The notes under the pieces were generated by a model that did not search any database, was not told where the DNA came from, and was given only the letters and a program-made list of their open reading frames with translations. Of a DNA stretch of 64,000 nt, positions 23,112 through 31,262 are shown in pieces. The position numbers and the translations under genes were made by a program. Source of the DNA: Arthrobacter sp. MSA 4-2. Lineage in GTDB: Bacteria; Actinomycetota; Actinomycetes; Actinomycetales; Micrococcaceae. The stretch covers positions 124,001 to 188,000 of the forward strand of contig NZ_JAEKGC010000001.1 of assembly GCF_016405885.1 (NCBI RefSeq), written 5' to 3'. Within the stretch, counting starts at the first letter, position 1, and every line of letters starts with the position of its first letter.

Positions 23112-24952
23112 TGGCCCGCCTGCAACTGAAGGACCTGCGCATCAGCTACCGGACGAAGACCGAGGGCGGACGCGGCACCGTGACCGCCGTTGACGGCGTC
23201 AACCTCACCGTTGAGCCCGGTGCCACCGTCGGCATCGCCGGGGAGTCCGGTTCCGGCAAGTCGACCCTCGCCGTGTCGGTGCTGCGCCTCCTGCCTGCCA
23301 ATGCCACCATCGAGGGCTCGATCCTGCTGGGCGAGGACGACATCTCCACGCTCAGCTGGGGCCGGCTGCGCTCGGTCCGCTGGACCGAGGCCGCCATCGT
23401 CTTCCAGGGCGCCATGCACTCCCTGAACCCGGTGCGGAAGGTCCGGGACCAGATCGCCGAGGCCCTGCAGATCCATGCCACCGGGGACGGCGCGAAGTAT
23501 CGAAACGAGGCGGCGCGGACCGCCCGCGTCAACGAGCTCCTCGAACAGGTCGGGCTGCCGGTGGCCAAGGGGCTGTCCTATCCGCATGAGCTCTCGGGCG
23601 GGCAGAAGCAGCGCATCATGATGGCCATGGCCCTGGCGTGCGAACCGGAGGTGCTGATCGCCGATGAACCGACGACGGCGCTCGACGTCGTGGTGCAGGC
23701 CCAGGTCCTCGACCTGCTCACCTCCCTGGTCCGCGGCCGCGGACTGTCGCTGATCATGATCAGCCACGACCTCTCCGTGCTCGCCGCCACCTGTGAACGT
23801 ATCGTGGTGATGCAGGCCGGCCGGATCGTCGAGGACGGCCCGTCGGCGGAGGTGATGCGCAACCCACAGCACCCGCACACCGCCGCCCTGGCCTCGGCGT
23901 TCCCCACCATCGGCGACCCTGCGTCCCGGCTCCGGCTGCCCACCTACACCGCGCCGAACGCCCCCACGGTGCTCGACGCCGACCGGCACACCGGCGGCGT
24001 CCAGTCCGACGGCGTGCCATCCCGCACGGGCTCCGGACGCCGTGCCGCCGTGCCGACGGATTCCCCTGCGCCGATGGCGGTTTCGCCGGTGCCGGTACCC
24101 TCCGCGCCCGCAGCCGGACCGGCGCCCGGAGCGGCGGCAGCGCCGGCGGCCGGTCCGACCCCCGTGCTTGAGGCCCGCAACCTTTCGGTGCGGTTCGGCC
24201 GCAGCGCCACCAACGCCGTTGACTCGGTGAACCTCACCTGCAACGCCGGGGAGATCGTCGCCTTGGTGGGCCAGTCCGGCTCCGGCAAGACGACCCTGGC
24301 CCGGACCCTGCTGGGACTGCAAAAGCCCACGGCCGGCGAGGTGCTCTTCCGCGGCGAACCGCTGGTGCACCGGCGCAGGGCGCTCAAGGCGTACCGCCGC
24401 GCGGTCCAGTTCGTGCTGCAGGATCCCACCGCCGCCCTGAACCCGAAGCATTCGGTGTACGAGGCGGTGGCGGAGGGCCCGCGCCTCCATCACCTCGACG
24501 GCGACGAACGCGAGCTCGTCGCCGCGGCGCTGGCCAAGGCTGAGCTGAACCCGCCGCAGAAGTACTTCACCGCCATCCCGCAGGAGCTCTCCGGCGGCCA
24601 GCGGCAGCGCGTCGTCATCGCCGGGGCCCTCGCCCTTGACCCGGAGTTCCTCGTCGCCGACGAACCCGTCGCCAGCCTTGACGCGTCGGTGCGCGCCGGG
24701 GTCCTGGCCCTGTTCCTGCGGCTTCGATGCGAACTCGGCCTCGGCGCCCTGGTGATCACGCACGACCTAGGGCTGGCGTGGAACATCGCCGACCGGGTGG
24801 TGGTGATGTACGAAGGGCGGATCGTCGAGGAGGGGCGCGTCGAGGACGTGCTGCTCAACCCGCAGCACGAGTACACCCGCAAACTCCTGAGCGTCGTGCC
24901 GACCAGCACGGGCTCCCCCGAGCTGTCGGTGCAGCCCGAGGCCGCCCGGTGA
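23111..24952 (+). CDS. dual-domain peptide ABC transporter ATPase (DppD-DppF fusion)
   Basis: A 613-residue fusion of two ABC ATPases that are separate proteins in many bacteria. Module 1 has Walker A GESGSGKST, signature LSGGQKQRIMMAMAL, Walker B VLIADEPTTALD and the oligopeptide-type tail NPQHPHTAALASAFP. A Pro/Ala-rich linker of roughly 70 residues follows. Module 2 has GQSGSGKTT, LSGGQRQRVVIAGALAL, FLVADEPVASLD and NPQHEYTRKLLS. The ATG at 23111 was chosen because it opens the ATPase fold and overlaps the DppC stop. It supplies both nucleotide-binding halves of the transporter. Confidence 0.92.
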   Translation: MARLQLKDLRISYRTKTEGGRGTVTAVDGVNLTVEPGATVGIAGESGSGKSTLAVSVLRLLPANATIEGSILLGEDDISTLSWGRLRSVRWTEAAIVFQGAMHSLNPVRKVRDQIAEALQIHATGDGAKYRNEAARTARVNELLEQVGLPVAKGLSYPHELSGGQKQRIMMAMALACEPEVLIADEPTTALDVVVQAQVLDLLTSLVRGRGLSLIMISHDLSVLAATCERIVVMQAGRIVEDGPSAEVMRNPQHPHTAALASAFPTIGDPASRLRLPTYTAPNAPTVLDADRHTGGVQSDGVPSRTGSGRRAAVPTDSPAPMAVSPVPVPSAPAAGPAPGAAAAPAAGPTPVLEARNLSVRFGRSATNAVDSVNLTCNAGEIVALVGQSGSGKTTLARTLLGLQKPTAGEVLFRGEPLVHRRRALKAYRRAVQFVLQDPTAALNPKHSVYEAVAEGPRLHHLDGDERELVAAALAKAELNPPQKYFTAIPQELSGGQRQRVVIAGALALDPEFLVADEPVASLDASVRAGVLALFLRLRCELGLGALVITHDLGLAWNIADRVVVMYEGRIVEEGRVEDVLLNPQHEYTRKLLSVVPTSTGSPELSVQPEAAR

Positions 24953-25890
24953 CCGGCGGACCGGCCGCACCGCAGGGGCCGCGGCCTGAACTGCGTCCGC
25001 TGCAGGCGGGGGACCGCGTGGGCCTGGTCTCGCCGTCGGGCCCCGCTGACGCCTCGAAGATCGACAGGGCCCTCCTGCTGCTCGAGGAGTGGGGGCTGGA
25101 ACCGGTGCTCGGCCGGCACGCCCGCGACGTGCACCCGCGCGCGCCCTACCTCGCCGGGTCCGATGCCGACCGCGCCGCCGACCTCCAGGACCTGGTCTGC
25201 GACGACAGCATCGCCGCGGTGATCTGCCTGCGCGGCGGTTACGGCGCCGTCCGGCTCCTGGACCTGCTCGACGCCGAGAAGCTCCGCTCCGCCCGGCCCA
25301 AACCGCTGATCGGGTCCTCCGACATCACCGCCCTTCACGAGTACTGGGCCGAACACCTCGGTCTGGCCACCTGGTTCACCCCGATGCCGGCCACGGACGC
25401 CCTGCTGGAGGACCCCGCCGCCCGCGAGGGGCTGCGCGAGGCCCTGTTCACCCCGTACCCGGGCCGGACGCTGACCAGTTCCGCGGCCGAAACGCTCGTT
25501 CCAGGCACGGCCACCGGGATCCTCACCGGCGGCAACCTCAGCCTGCTCGCCATGACCCTGGGCGCCCGCGGCCGGCCCGCGCCCTCGGACGAGGGCCGGA
25601 TCGGGCTGCTCGAAGACGTCACCGAGGACATCTACAAGCTCGACGGGCTCATGACCTCCCTCCTGCGAGCGGGCTGGTTCGACGGACTGGCCGGGCTCGC
25701 GCTGGGCTCGTGGAGCCAATGCGGTGAACCGCACGAGGTGAGGGCGCTCGTCGAGGAACTCCTGGTGCCCCTCGGCATTCCGCTCGTCGAGGAACTCGGC
25801 TTCGGGCACGGCCCGGCCGCCCTCAGCGTTCCCCTCGGCGTGCCCGCCACCCTGACCGCCGACGAAAGCCCACGCCTTGTCCTCTCCTGA
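24949..25890 (+). CDS. S66 family LD-carboxypeptidase (LdcA/YkfA-like)
   Basis: A 313-residue cytoplasmic serine peptidase of the muramoyltetrapeptide carboxypeptidase family, which cuts the L,D bond before the terminal D-Ala of peptidoglycan tetrapeptides. The nucleophile Ser lies in LIGSSDITALH, the Glu of the triad in LLEDVTEDIYKLD and the His in ELGFGHGP; AVICLRGGYGAVRLL is the conserved N-terminal loop. The start is a GTG overlapping the ATPase stop (GTGA). This coupling to a peptide transporter is the arrangement of Bacillus subtilis dpp-ykfA and supports muropeptide recycling. A microcin-C-type immunity role (MccF branch) is the alternative. Confidence 0.88.
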   Translation: MTGGPAAPQGPRPELRPLQAGDRVGLVSPSGPADASKIDRALLLLEEWGLEPVLGRHARDVHPRAPYLAGSDADRAADLQDLVCDDSIAAVICLRGGYGAVRLLDLLDAEKLRSARPKPLIGSSDITALHEYWAEHLGLATWFTPMPATDALLEDPAAREGLREALFTPYPGRTLTSSAAETLVPGTATGILTGGNLSLLAMTLGARGRPAPSDEGRIGLLEDVTEDIYKLDGLMTSLLRAGWFDGLAGLALGSWSQCGEPHEVRALVEELLVPLGIPLVEELGFGHGPAALSVPLGVPATLTADESPRLVLS

Positions 25891-27049
25891 CACCCCGTTC
25901 CCCTCCCAGCCGCCCGCCGACGACTCTCTTGAGGAGGAGCTCCGGCGAATCCTCACCGAGGAGGTCGGCGCCGGTGCGGCGCCGTCGGCGGTCGCCGCCG
26001 TCGACGTCGGCGGCCGGACCACCGGTCCCATCGCGGTCGGCAACGCCGTCGCGTTCGGTGACGGGGGCGCCGCCTTGGCGCCCGGGGACCGCGTGCCGGC
26101 ACGGCCGGAGACCGTCTACGACCTGGCCTCAGTGACCAAGATCGTCAGCACCGTGGGCGCACTGGCACTGGTGGCCGACGGCCTGCTCGACCTCGACGAG
26201 CCGGTCGGCCGCCACCTGCCGACCTTCCGGCACGGCGACCGCGGCAGGATCACTCTGCGCCATCTGCTCACCCATACCTCCGGGCTGCCCGGCACCTGGG
26301 AGGGATGGCGCACGCTCCCGACGGGAACCGACCGGGCCGGCCGGCTCGAGGACCTGCTCTCGGTCCCCCTGGCCACCGCGCCTGGTACGGAGTTCACCTA
26401 CTCCTGCGTCGGATTCAACACCGCGATGGCCCTCGCAGAGACCGGCTCCGGGCGGGAATGGGCGGAGCTCGTAGAGGAGAAGGTGCTCGCCCCGCTGCGG
26501 CACCTCGACCCCCGGACGGCCGCGCTGACCTACGGGCCCCGGCGCGACGACTCCGCGGCGACCGAGTACCAGCTGGAGACCGGCAGGGGAATGGTGCGGG
26601 GAGAGGTTCACGACGAAAGCGCCTGGTTCCTGGGCGGTGCCGTGGCCAACGCGGGCCTCTTCGGGACCGCCGAGGCGGTGCTGGGGCTCGGGAACGTGCT
26701 CCGCGACCGGCCCGAGGCGCTGCTTCCGGCGGAGCTGGCCGACGGCCTGTGGACCGACCAGATGCCCCGCATGCTGGGCGCGCAGCGCGCTGCCGACCCG
26801 GAGATTGGCTGGCACGCCCTTGGCCTGCGCATCGGGCAGCCCGACTGGATGGGCACCGCCGGTGCCCAGGCCCGCGGGCACAACGGCTTCACCGGCACGT
26901 CGCTGATCATGGACCGCACCCACGCCGTGACGGTGGTACTGCTGACCAACCGCGTCCATCCGCACCGGCTTCACAACGCCATGGGCCCGTTCCGTGTCCG
27001 AGTCGCCGACGCGGCCTACTCCCACGCCGTCCGGGAGGTGACGGCATGA
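25877..27049 (+). CDS. cytoplasmic serine hydrolase, beta-lactamase/penicillin-binding fold (AmpC-like)
   Basis: A 390-residue protein of the Beta-lactamase (PF00144-type) family. The nucleophile motif SVTK lies in DLASVTKIVSTVGAL, the Tyr motif in FTYSCVGFN, and a C-terminal GHNGFTGTS replaces KTG. It starts at a TTG overlapping the S66 gene by 14 bp; that start is uncertain, but the homologous region begins soon after. There is no signal peptide, so unlike true beta-lactamases or DD-peptidases it should act inside the cell. In this operon it probably hydrolyses imported peptide or ester fragments. Confidence 0.82.
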   Translation: MSSPDTPFPSQPPADDSLEEELRRILTEEVGAGAAPSAVAAVDVGGRTTGPIAVGNAVAFGDGGAALAPGDRVPARPETVYDLASVTKIVSTVGALALVADGLLDLDEPVGRHLPTFRHGDRGRITLRHLLTHTSGLPGTWEGWRTLPTGTDRAGRLEDLLSVPLATAPGTEFTYSCVGFNTAMALAETGSGREWAELVEEKVLAPLRHLDPRTAALTYGPRRDDSAATEYQLETGRGMVRGEVHDESAWFLGGAVANAGLFGTAEAVLGLGNVLRDRPEALLPAELADGLWTDQMPRMLGAQRAADPEIGWHALGLRIGQPDWMGTAGAQARGHNGFTGTSLIMDRTHAVTVVLLTNRVHPHRLHNAMGPFRVRVADAAYSHAVREVTA

Positions 27050-27915
27050 GCATCGTCTCGGATTACAGCGACGGCGTCCCCCACATCTCCTACTGTCTGA
27101 TCACCTTCGACGGGGAGGTGATTGCCGAAAGCGGTGCCGACACCCCCGTCTACGCGGCGAGCACGATCAAACTGGCGGTGCTCATCGCCGCCCTGCGTGC
27201 CGTGGACGCCGGGAAGCTGAGGCTCAGCCAGCAGCTTTCCTCACGGCTGACCTTTCGCTCCTCCGCCCCGGGCGGCGGCACCTTCAGCTTCGAGCAGGAC
27301 CCCGACGAAACCGACGACGGCATGCCTCCCGCCGGCCGGCCCGTCTCGCTGCGCGAGGTGCTGCGCCGGATGATCGTCGTCTCCTCCAACGAAGCAACCA
27401 ATATGGCCGTTGAACTGGTCGGCCTCGACGCTGTGCGCGGGGCACTCGCGGTGTGCGGAGCGTCATCGTCGAAGATGGAGCGGTTGTTCGGCGACCTTGA
27501 GGGGCTGGCCGCTGGGCTGACGCAGCAGACGACCGCCCGGGACCTGACGGCCATCATGAGTGCCATCGTCACGGGCCGGGCGGCGGGCCGGTCGAGCACG
27601 CGGTTCATGGTTGAGCTGTTGCGGGCGCAGGAGTACAGCCTGATCGGGCCGGCGCTTCCTGCGGAGGCGCGATGGGGTTCGAAGTCCGGGTGGGTCACCG
27701 GAATCCGCCACGATGTCGCCTTCGTGCAGCCCTACGGCGGGACGGACCCAATGGGCGGCTTCATCCTCGCCGTCTGCACCCGGGCATATGGCGAAGCGGA
27801 GGCAACGACGGCGATCGGCGCGCTGTCCCGGCTGGCCTGGGACCTGTCCCGCACACGTCCGGGAGGACTCCACTACGTGCTTGAGGGCCCTGTCGAGGAG
27901 TGGGCGACGGGCTGA
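27046..27915 (+). CDS. cytoplasmic class-A-beta-lactamase-like serine hydrolase
   Basis: A 289-residue protein of the Beta-lactamase2 family. Motifs: STIK nucleophile tetrad (PVYAASTIKLAVLIAAL), S-S-N in place of SDN (RMIVVSSNEATNMAVE), and KSG in place of KTG (RWGSKSGWVTG). I do not see the ExxLN omega-loop motif that holds the deacylating Glu166 of real class A enzymes. No signal peptide is present. The ATG overlaps the preceding stop (ATGA), so it is the last clearly coupled gene of the peptide operon. A role as intracellular peptidase or esterase is more likely than antibiotic resistance. Confidence 0.82.
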   Translation: MSIVSDYSDGVPHISYCLITFDGEVIAESGADTPVYAASTIKLAVLIAALRAVDAGKLRLSQQLSSRLTFRSSAPGGGTFSFEQDPDETDDGMPPAGRPVSLREVLRRMIVVSSNEATNMAVELVGLDAVRGALAVCGASSSKMERLFGDLEGLAAGLTQQTTARDLTAIMSAIVTGRAAGRSSTRFMVELLRAQEYSLIGPALPAEARWGSKSGWVTGIRHDVAFVQPYGGTDPMGGFILAVCTRAYGEAEATTAIGALSRLAWDLSRTRPGGLHYVLEGPVEEWATG

Positions 27916-28018
27916 GGCGGATACGAACGCACAACGATCCAGCCGCCGGCGTTGTACCCGGCCCGCCCCGGTGTTTGACTCGGACGGACAATATATCGCG
28001 AGTGTTCAGGGGGACCGA

Positions 28019-28282
28019 ATGACCGAGGTAAAGATGCGCAAGACGGTGTTGCGGTGGGGGATAATCCTCGGCGTTGCCGGTGTCCTGATGCTGGTTTTCA
28101 GCCCGGTGATCATCGGCAATTTCGGGACGTTCTACCCCGGCGCAGGAGCGCCAGTGGCCATGGCCGTGACGACCCTCTATTCGGTGGCAACGATCGCGCT
28201 CCTGCCCTTCTCCGCTTCCCTCGTGGCAGCATCCCTGGTCATGCGCCATGCTGAGTCGCTTGCGGCGCGGAAGGAAGCGTAA
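28019..28282 (+). CDS. small two-helix membrane protein
   Basis: An 87-residue protein with two hydrophobic helices (GIILGVAGVLMLVFSPVIIG and PVAMAVTTLYSVATIALLPFSASLVAASLV) separated by a short loop NFGTFYPGAGA, and a basic/acidic tail. AGGGGGA precedes the ATG. I do not recognise a family. It lies about 100 nt after the peptide operon, with its 3' end overlapping the decayed dehydrogenase on the other strand. Confidence 0.6.
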   Translation: MTEVKMRKTVLRWGIILGVAGVLMLVFSPVIIGNFGTFYPGAGAPVAMAVTTLYSVATIALLPFSASLVAASLVMRHAESLAARKEA

Positions 28283-28811
28283 GGACAAGCTTCCCCCGAA
28301 CCTGCCCGCCTTCGCTTACGCGGTGGGCTCTCTCCAGCTCCTGGATGGGAAGCACCTCCTGGATGACAGGGCGGAGGGAGCCTTCCTCGATCCAGCCGCG
28401 CAGCAACACCAGGTCCCCGCCCGAGGGTCGGACGAGGAATCCTCGGACGGCGGCTCCCGGGAGCAGTCTCGACCGAGCGGCGATGATCGGATTGTCGGTG
28501 CCCGGGTTCACGGTCACCGCGGTGCCCTCCCGCCGGACGAGCGAGCGCAACACGCGGGCCGGCAGCTTCCCCGAGGCATCGAACACCAGATCGAACCGTC
28601 TGCCGCCGAGGCTTTCCCGCCAAAGGTTCCGGTCGACCACTTCGTGCGCCCCCAGTCCGCGCACAAAGTCCGCTTGATCGGGCGTGGTGCCGCGGTGACC
28701 TCGGCGCCCAGCCGTCCCGCGACCTGCACCGCAGAGGTTCTCTGCGATGTCGAAGATGCCGATGCCACACGGAATCAGCAGCAGCGGGCTGCGGGAGAGC
28801 CGTTGGCTCAA
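28239..28811 (-). pseudogene. decayed zinc-type alcohol dehydrogenase/quinone oxidoreductase (MDR) fragment
   Basis: The open frame keeps the C-terminal half of an MDR-family oxidoreductase: DQADFVRGLGAHEVVDR, RRFDLVFDASGKLP, EGTAVTVNPG and the end ERAHRVSEGGQVRGKLVL. Its Rossmann segment is broken: GIGIFDIAE is in this frame, but the expected continuation SAVQVAGRLGAEVTA appears in the next frame before the sequence returns. The GroES-like N-terminal domain is missing. The end has run on past the normal GKLVL terminus and overlaps the small membrane protein gene. The neighbouring minus-strand genes are also damaged. Confidence 0.75.
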
Positions 28812-29047
28812 AGGGCCTGCGCCTCCGTCCCATACTCCTGCAGCAGTTCCAATGCCTCCCGGGGTTTGAGGACTCCCCGGACGTTCTCGAGGTCAAGGAG
28901 CGGAGCTCCCGCCACCCGATGGAAGGAGGCGCCGAACGCCCTGAGCGTCACGGTCCAGAAGACGTTGAGACAGAGCACCAAAAGAACAAGGACAAGCGGG
29001 TGAAGCGCGAGACCGCACTGCCGTAGCCAGACGAGAAAGGGTTTCAT
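28808..29047 (-). pseudogene. truncated membrane protein
   Basis: A 79-residue frame starting MKPFLVWLRQCGLALHPLVL, with one long hydrophobic segment and the stretch FHRVAGAPLLDLENVRG, then ending at EYGTEAQAL. I recall larger four-helix actinobacterial membrane proteins starting this way, so this looks like their first third, cut where the dehydrogenase fragment begins (the frames overlap by 4 bp). It might still be translated. Family recognition is weak. Confidence 0.45.
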
Positions 29048-29210
29048 CCGGTGCAGGGGAGAGGGTGCAGAAGTTCTTGGAGGCCGGCCGGTCTCGATCA
29101 GAGCACTGAATGCCGGTGCCGCCGGCTCTGTGCGGGCGACGCTGCGGGTCCCGCCTTGTCGCGCTGCAGCTCGAACAGCTCGACGACCTGGACGGGCCTG
29201 CCGATGAGCA

Positions 29211-29427
29211 CTGTTCGGTCCAGTTCACCTCATCGCGCCAGAGCCGGCGCAGCAGGGCGTAGTTCTCGACGGCGAGCGGGATGCCGTCGCGCACGTCCCG
29301 GTTGAAAGACCTCGTCGGCGTGCTTAGCGATCTCGGTGAGTCCTAGGAGACGTTCGTGTTCGGTGAGCATTTGGCCGGAGTCCGGATGTGACCTGATATC
29401 CCCGATGGTTAAGATTTCAATTTCCAT
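29211..29427 (-). pseudogene. decayed LLM-class (luciferase-like) flavin monooxygenase
   Basis: The N-terminus MEIEILTIGDIRSHPDSGQM...LTEIAKHADE is a clear luciferase-like monooxygenase start, with a proper ribosome site (GGAGGA) before the ATG. After about 40 residues the frame jumps directly to RDVRDGIPLAVENYALLRRLW in another frame, which in intact homologues lies roughly 85 residues further on. So an internal deletion with a frame change has destroyed the gene; no C-terminal half is seen. It follows an FMN reductase gene on the same strand, its natural partner for supplying reduced flavin. Confidence 0.75.
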
Positions 29428-29448
29428 GAGGCTTGTCCTCCGTGCCGG

Positions 29449-29479
29449 GGCCTGCCCACCGCAGTGCGGTGGGCAGGCC
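29449..29479 (-). terminator. 14-bp perfect hairpin between FMN reductase gene and LLM pseudogene
   Basis: Stem GGCCTGCCCACCGC (29449-29462) with its exact complement at 29466-29479 and a 3-nt loop. It probably ends the FMN reductase transcript before the dead monooxygenase gene. Confidence 0.65.
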
Positions 29480-29591
29480 AAGCCCGGGCTGGTTGGCGTA
29501 GTGGGCCAGGCACGTCAAGCTACCGGCCCGGCCCGAGGCCATCACGGGTTAATTCAGGCTCTACCGATTCTCGGCCGAACTGCTGAACTAC

Positions 29592-30164
29592 TTATGCAAC
29601 AGCGACAGCGGCGCGCAGCGGCTCGAGTGCCTTTGCCCATGCTTCGAGCTGGTTGAACATGTTCTCGAGAGCCTGGACCTGGTAGTCGCCAGGCTTCAGG
29701 GTCGAGAAGTTCTCGAAGTCGGTGAACAGCGACAGGGCAGCCTGGTCCCGGACCGTTGCCATCTGCAGTTCGGCAGCGACGAGGCGAAGGTGCTCGACAG
29801 CGCGCACGCCTCCGACCGAGCCGTAGCTGACGAAGCCGGCGGCCTTGTTGTTCCACTCGGCGGACAGGAAGTCGATGGCGTTCTTCAGGACACCGGAGGT
29901 CGAGTGGTTGTACTCGGGGGTGACGAAGACGTAACCGTCGAATTCAGCGATCTTCGCGGCCCACTCCTTGGTGTGGTCCTGCGAGTACTGGCCCATCAGC
30001 GGGGGCATCGGCTCGTCGAAGTGAGGCAGCGGGTAGTCCCGGAGATCGACGATTTCGTAGGTGGCGCCGTCGCGGGTTGCAGCCTTCTCGAAGACCCAGT
30101 TGGCGACAGCCTCGCCATTGCGCCCGGGGCGCGTGCTTCCAAGGATGATTGCGATCTTAGTCAT
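29592..30164 (-). CDS. NADPH-dependent FMN reductase
   Basis: A 190-residue flavodoxin-like oxidoreductase. Flavin phosphate loop GSTRPGRNGEAVANW (residues 8-22) and the second flavin loop TPEYNHSTSGVLKNAIDFL are intact. Family members reduce FMN, azo dyes or quinones with NAD(P)H. The ATG at 30164 was chosen because a GGAAGGGAAC ribosome site precedes it and the Rossmann-like fold starts at once (MTKIAIILGSTR). It diverges from an HxlR regulator, with two palindromic sites in between. Its partner monooxygenase downstream is broken, so it may now serve electrophile defence. Confidence 0.9.
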   Translation of the reverse strand: MTKIAIILGSTRPGRNGEAVANWVFEKAATRDGATYEIVDLRDYPLPHFDEPMPPLMGQYSQDHTKEWAAKIAEFDGYVFVTPEYNHSTSGVLKNAIDFLSAEWNNKAAGFVSYGSVGGVRAVEHLRLVAAELQMATVRDQAALSLFTDFENFSTLKPGDYQVQALENMFNQLEAWAKALEPLRAAVAVA

Positions 30165-30251
30165 ATTGTTCCCTTCCAGGACCAGTTGTTCGTGTGCTTG
30201 TTCAGCAAGATCTACAACCCGCCCTGAATCGGTAATATTTCCGCTTTCGAC

Positions 30252-30300
30252 ACGCACTTTAAAGTGCGTTCTGATACGCACTTTAACGTGCGTTACGCAC
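30252..30300. promoter_or_regulatory. twin palindromic operators upstream of the FMN reductase gene
   Basis: A perfect 18-bp palindrome ACGCACTTTAAAGTGCGT (30252-30269) and a near copy ACGCACTTTAACGTGCGT (30276-30293), centres 24 bp apart, plus a lone half-site ACGCAC at 30295-30300. They lie 88 nt and more upstream of the reductase ATG. They are likely operators for the HxlR-family regulator encoded divergently at 30846. Confidence 0.75.
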
Positions 30301-30845
30301 CTGAAAATAAGAAATAATTAAGCGGGTCGCCTTCAGGGTGGCGGGGCAAGAGCCTCGAGAGAACCACGTTGCGACGCGCGGGCCGGGGCCTCCCGGGCCT
30401 TCCGACGGCACCTTCGGGTGGCCAGACATACACCGGACGGGCCGGTCAGCGCTAAAAGGAATTCCCAACCGCCTCTGCGGCGTATTAGTCCGCTGAGGTG
30501 ATTCCGCCGTCTCCGGCTTCGAAAGGGAATTTTCGTTTATTGTCCCGCCAATGTTCGAGAAACCGGCTGGACCTTCGGACATTCGAATTTGCGCCGACAG
30601 CTCAGCCATTGATTCTCCTGGGTGGATCTCCGGTGGCGTAGGCGCCGACCCTGGGTGCGCTCCCAACCCGTACACAGGATGGTCCGGCATAATTGGAGGG
30701 CGCGTTCCCGCGGGCGGAGTTCCCGGCGCGGATTGCGGGACGAGCGCCCGCATGCTGCCGTGGCAGGAGGCCCGCTCGGGCCGCCCGCCCCGGAACCCAG
30801 CATGGGGCGAATGAAGGTCAAACAGGATCCGGAGAATCGGCAATC
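30301..30845. other. 545-bp stretch without a recognisable gene
   Basis: Between the palindromic operators and the HxlR gene. The open frames here have compositions typical of chance high-GC frames and resemble no family I know. The first 25 bases are AT-rich, unlike the rest. It presumably holds the HxlR promoter; CATAAT at 30688-30693 is a weak -10 candidate. Confidence 0.5.
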
Positions 30846-31262
30846 ATGAAATTAGCTGCGGTCGAGCAGGCACAGGTCATCTGCGACAAGGAAGCAGAGA
30901 CGATCGCCTTCGTGCGGGAGATCGTCAGTCGATTGGGCGACAAGTGGACAATGGCCGCACTCGACCAGCTCGCCGGCGGGCCGCTGAGGTTTACCGCGCT
31001 GCAGGCAGCCCTTCCCCCCATTTCCCACCGGGTGCTGACCGCGACGTTGCGAACCCTCGAGAAAGACGGAATGGTGACCCGCACCTCGTATCCGGAGATG
31101 CCCCCTCGAGTTGAATACGCGCTGACCCCACTGGGTGCGGGCTTCCTCCGGCAAGCCATGCCGCTCGTGGGGTGGGCCCAGGAGCATCGGGCGGAAATAG
31201 AGGAGCACCGGTCGGCGTCGGCTGCGGTCAGCGCCGCGGCTGTGGCTTCCGCAACCGCGTGA
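30846..31262 (+). CDS. HxlR-family transcriptional regulator, single-cysteine type
   Basis: A 138-residue winged-helix regulator. Core HxlR sequence: SRLGDKWTMAALDQLAGGPLRFTALQAALPPISHRVLTATLRTLEKDGMVTRTSYPEMPPRVEYALTPLG. The only cysteine is C13, just before the first helix, the position of the redox-sensing Cys in YodB and QorR relatives that control quinone or azo reductases. The ATG at 30846 begins the recognisable fold, and GGAGAA lies upstream. It probably represses the divergent FMN reductase through the ACGCAC palindromes. Its 3' end overlaps the convergent epimerase gene by 35 bp. The Ala/Ser-rich last 20 residues are not conserved in the family. Confidence 0.88.
   Translation: MKLAAVEQAQVICDKEAETIAFVREIVSRLGDKWTMAALDQLAGGPLRFTALQAALPPISHRVLTATLRTLEKDGMVTRTSYPEMPPRVEYALTPLGAGFLRQAMPLVGWAQEHRAEIEEHRSASAAVSAAAVASATA

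Noticed and set aside
23108..24763. 551-codon open frame on the minus strand
   Set aside because: Antisense to the dual ATPase gene, which has all Walker and signature motifs.
24949..25890. Microcin C immunity (MccF) as the main reading of the S66 gene
   Set aside because: MccF is in the same family, but there is no microcin gene here, and the peptide transporter and epimerase context favours the LD-carboxypeptidase role.
25877..27915. Beta-lactam resistance genes
   Set aside because: Both proteins have the fold, but neither has an export signal, and the class-A-like one lacks the omega-loop glutamate motif. The operon context is peptide use.
30283..30843. 186-codon frame on the minus strand between FMN reductase and HxlR genes
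   Set aside because: It begins near the HxlR start, crosses the operator region side and has no recognisable domain, ribosome site or hydrophobic pattern.
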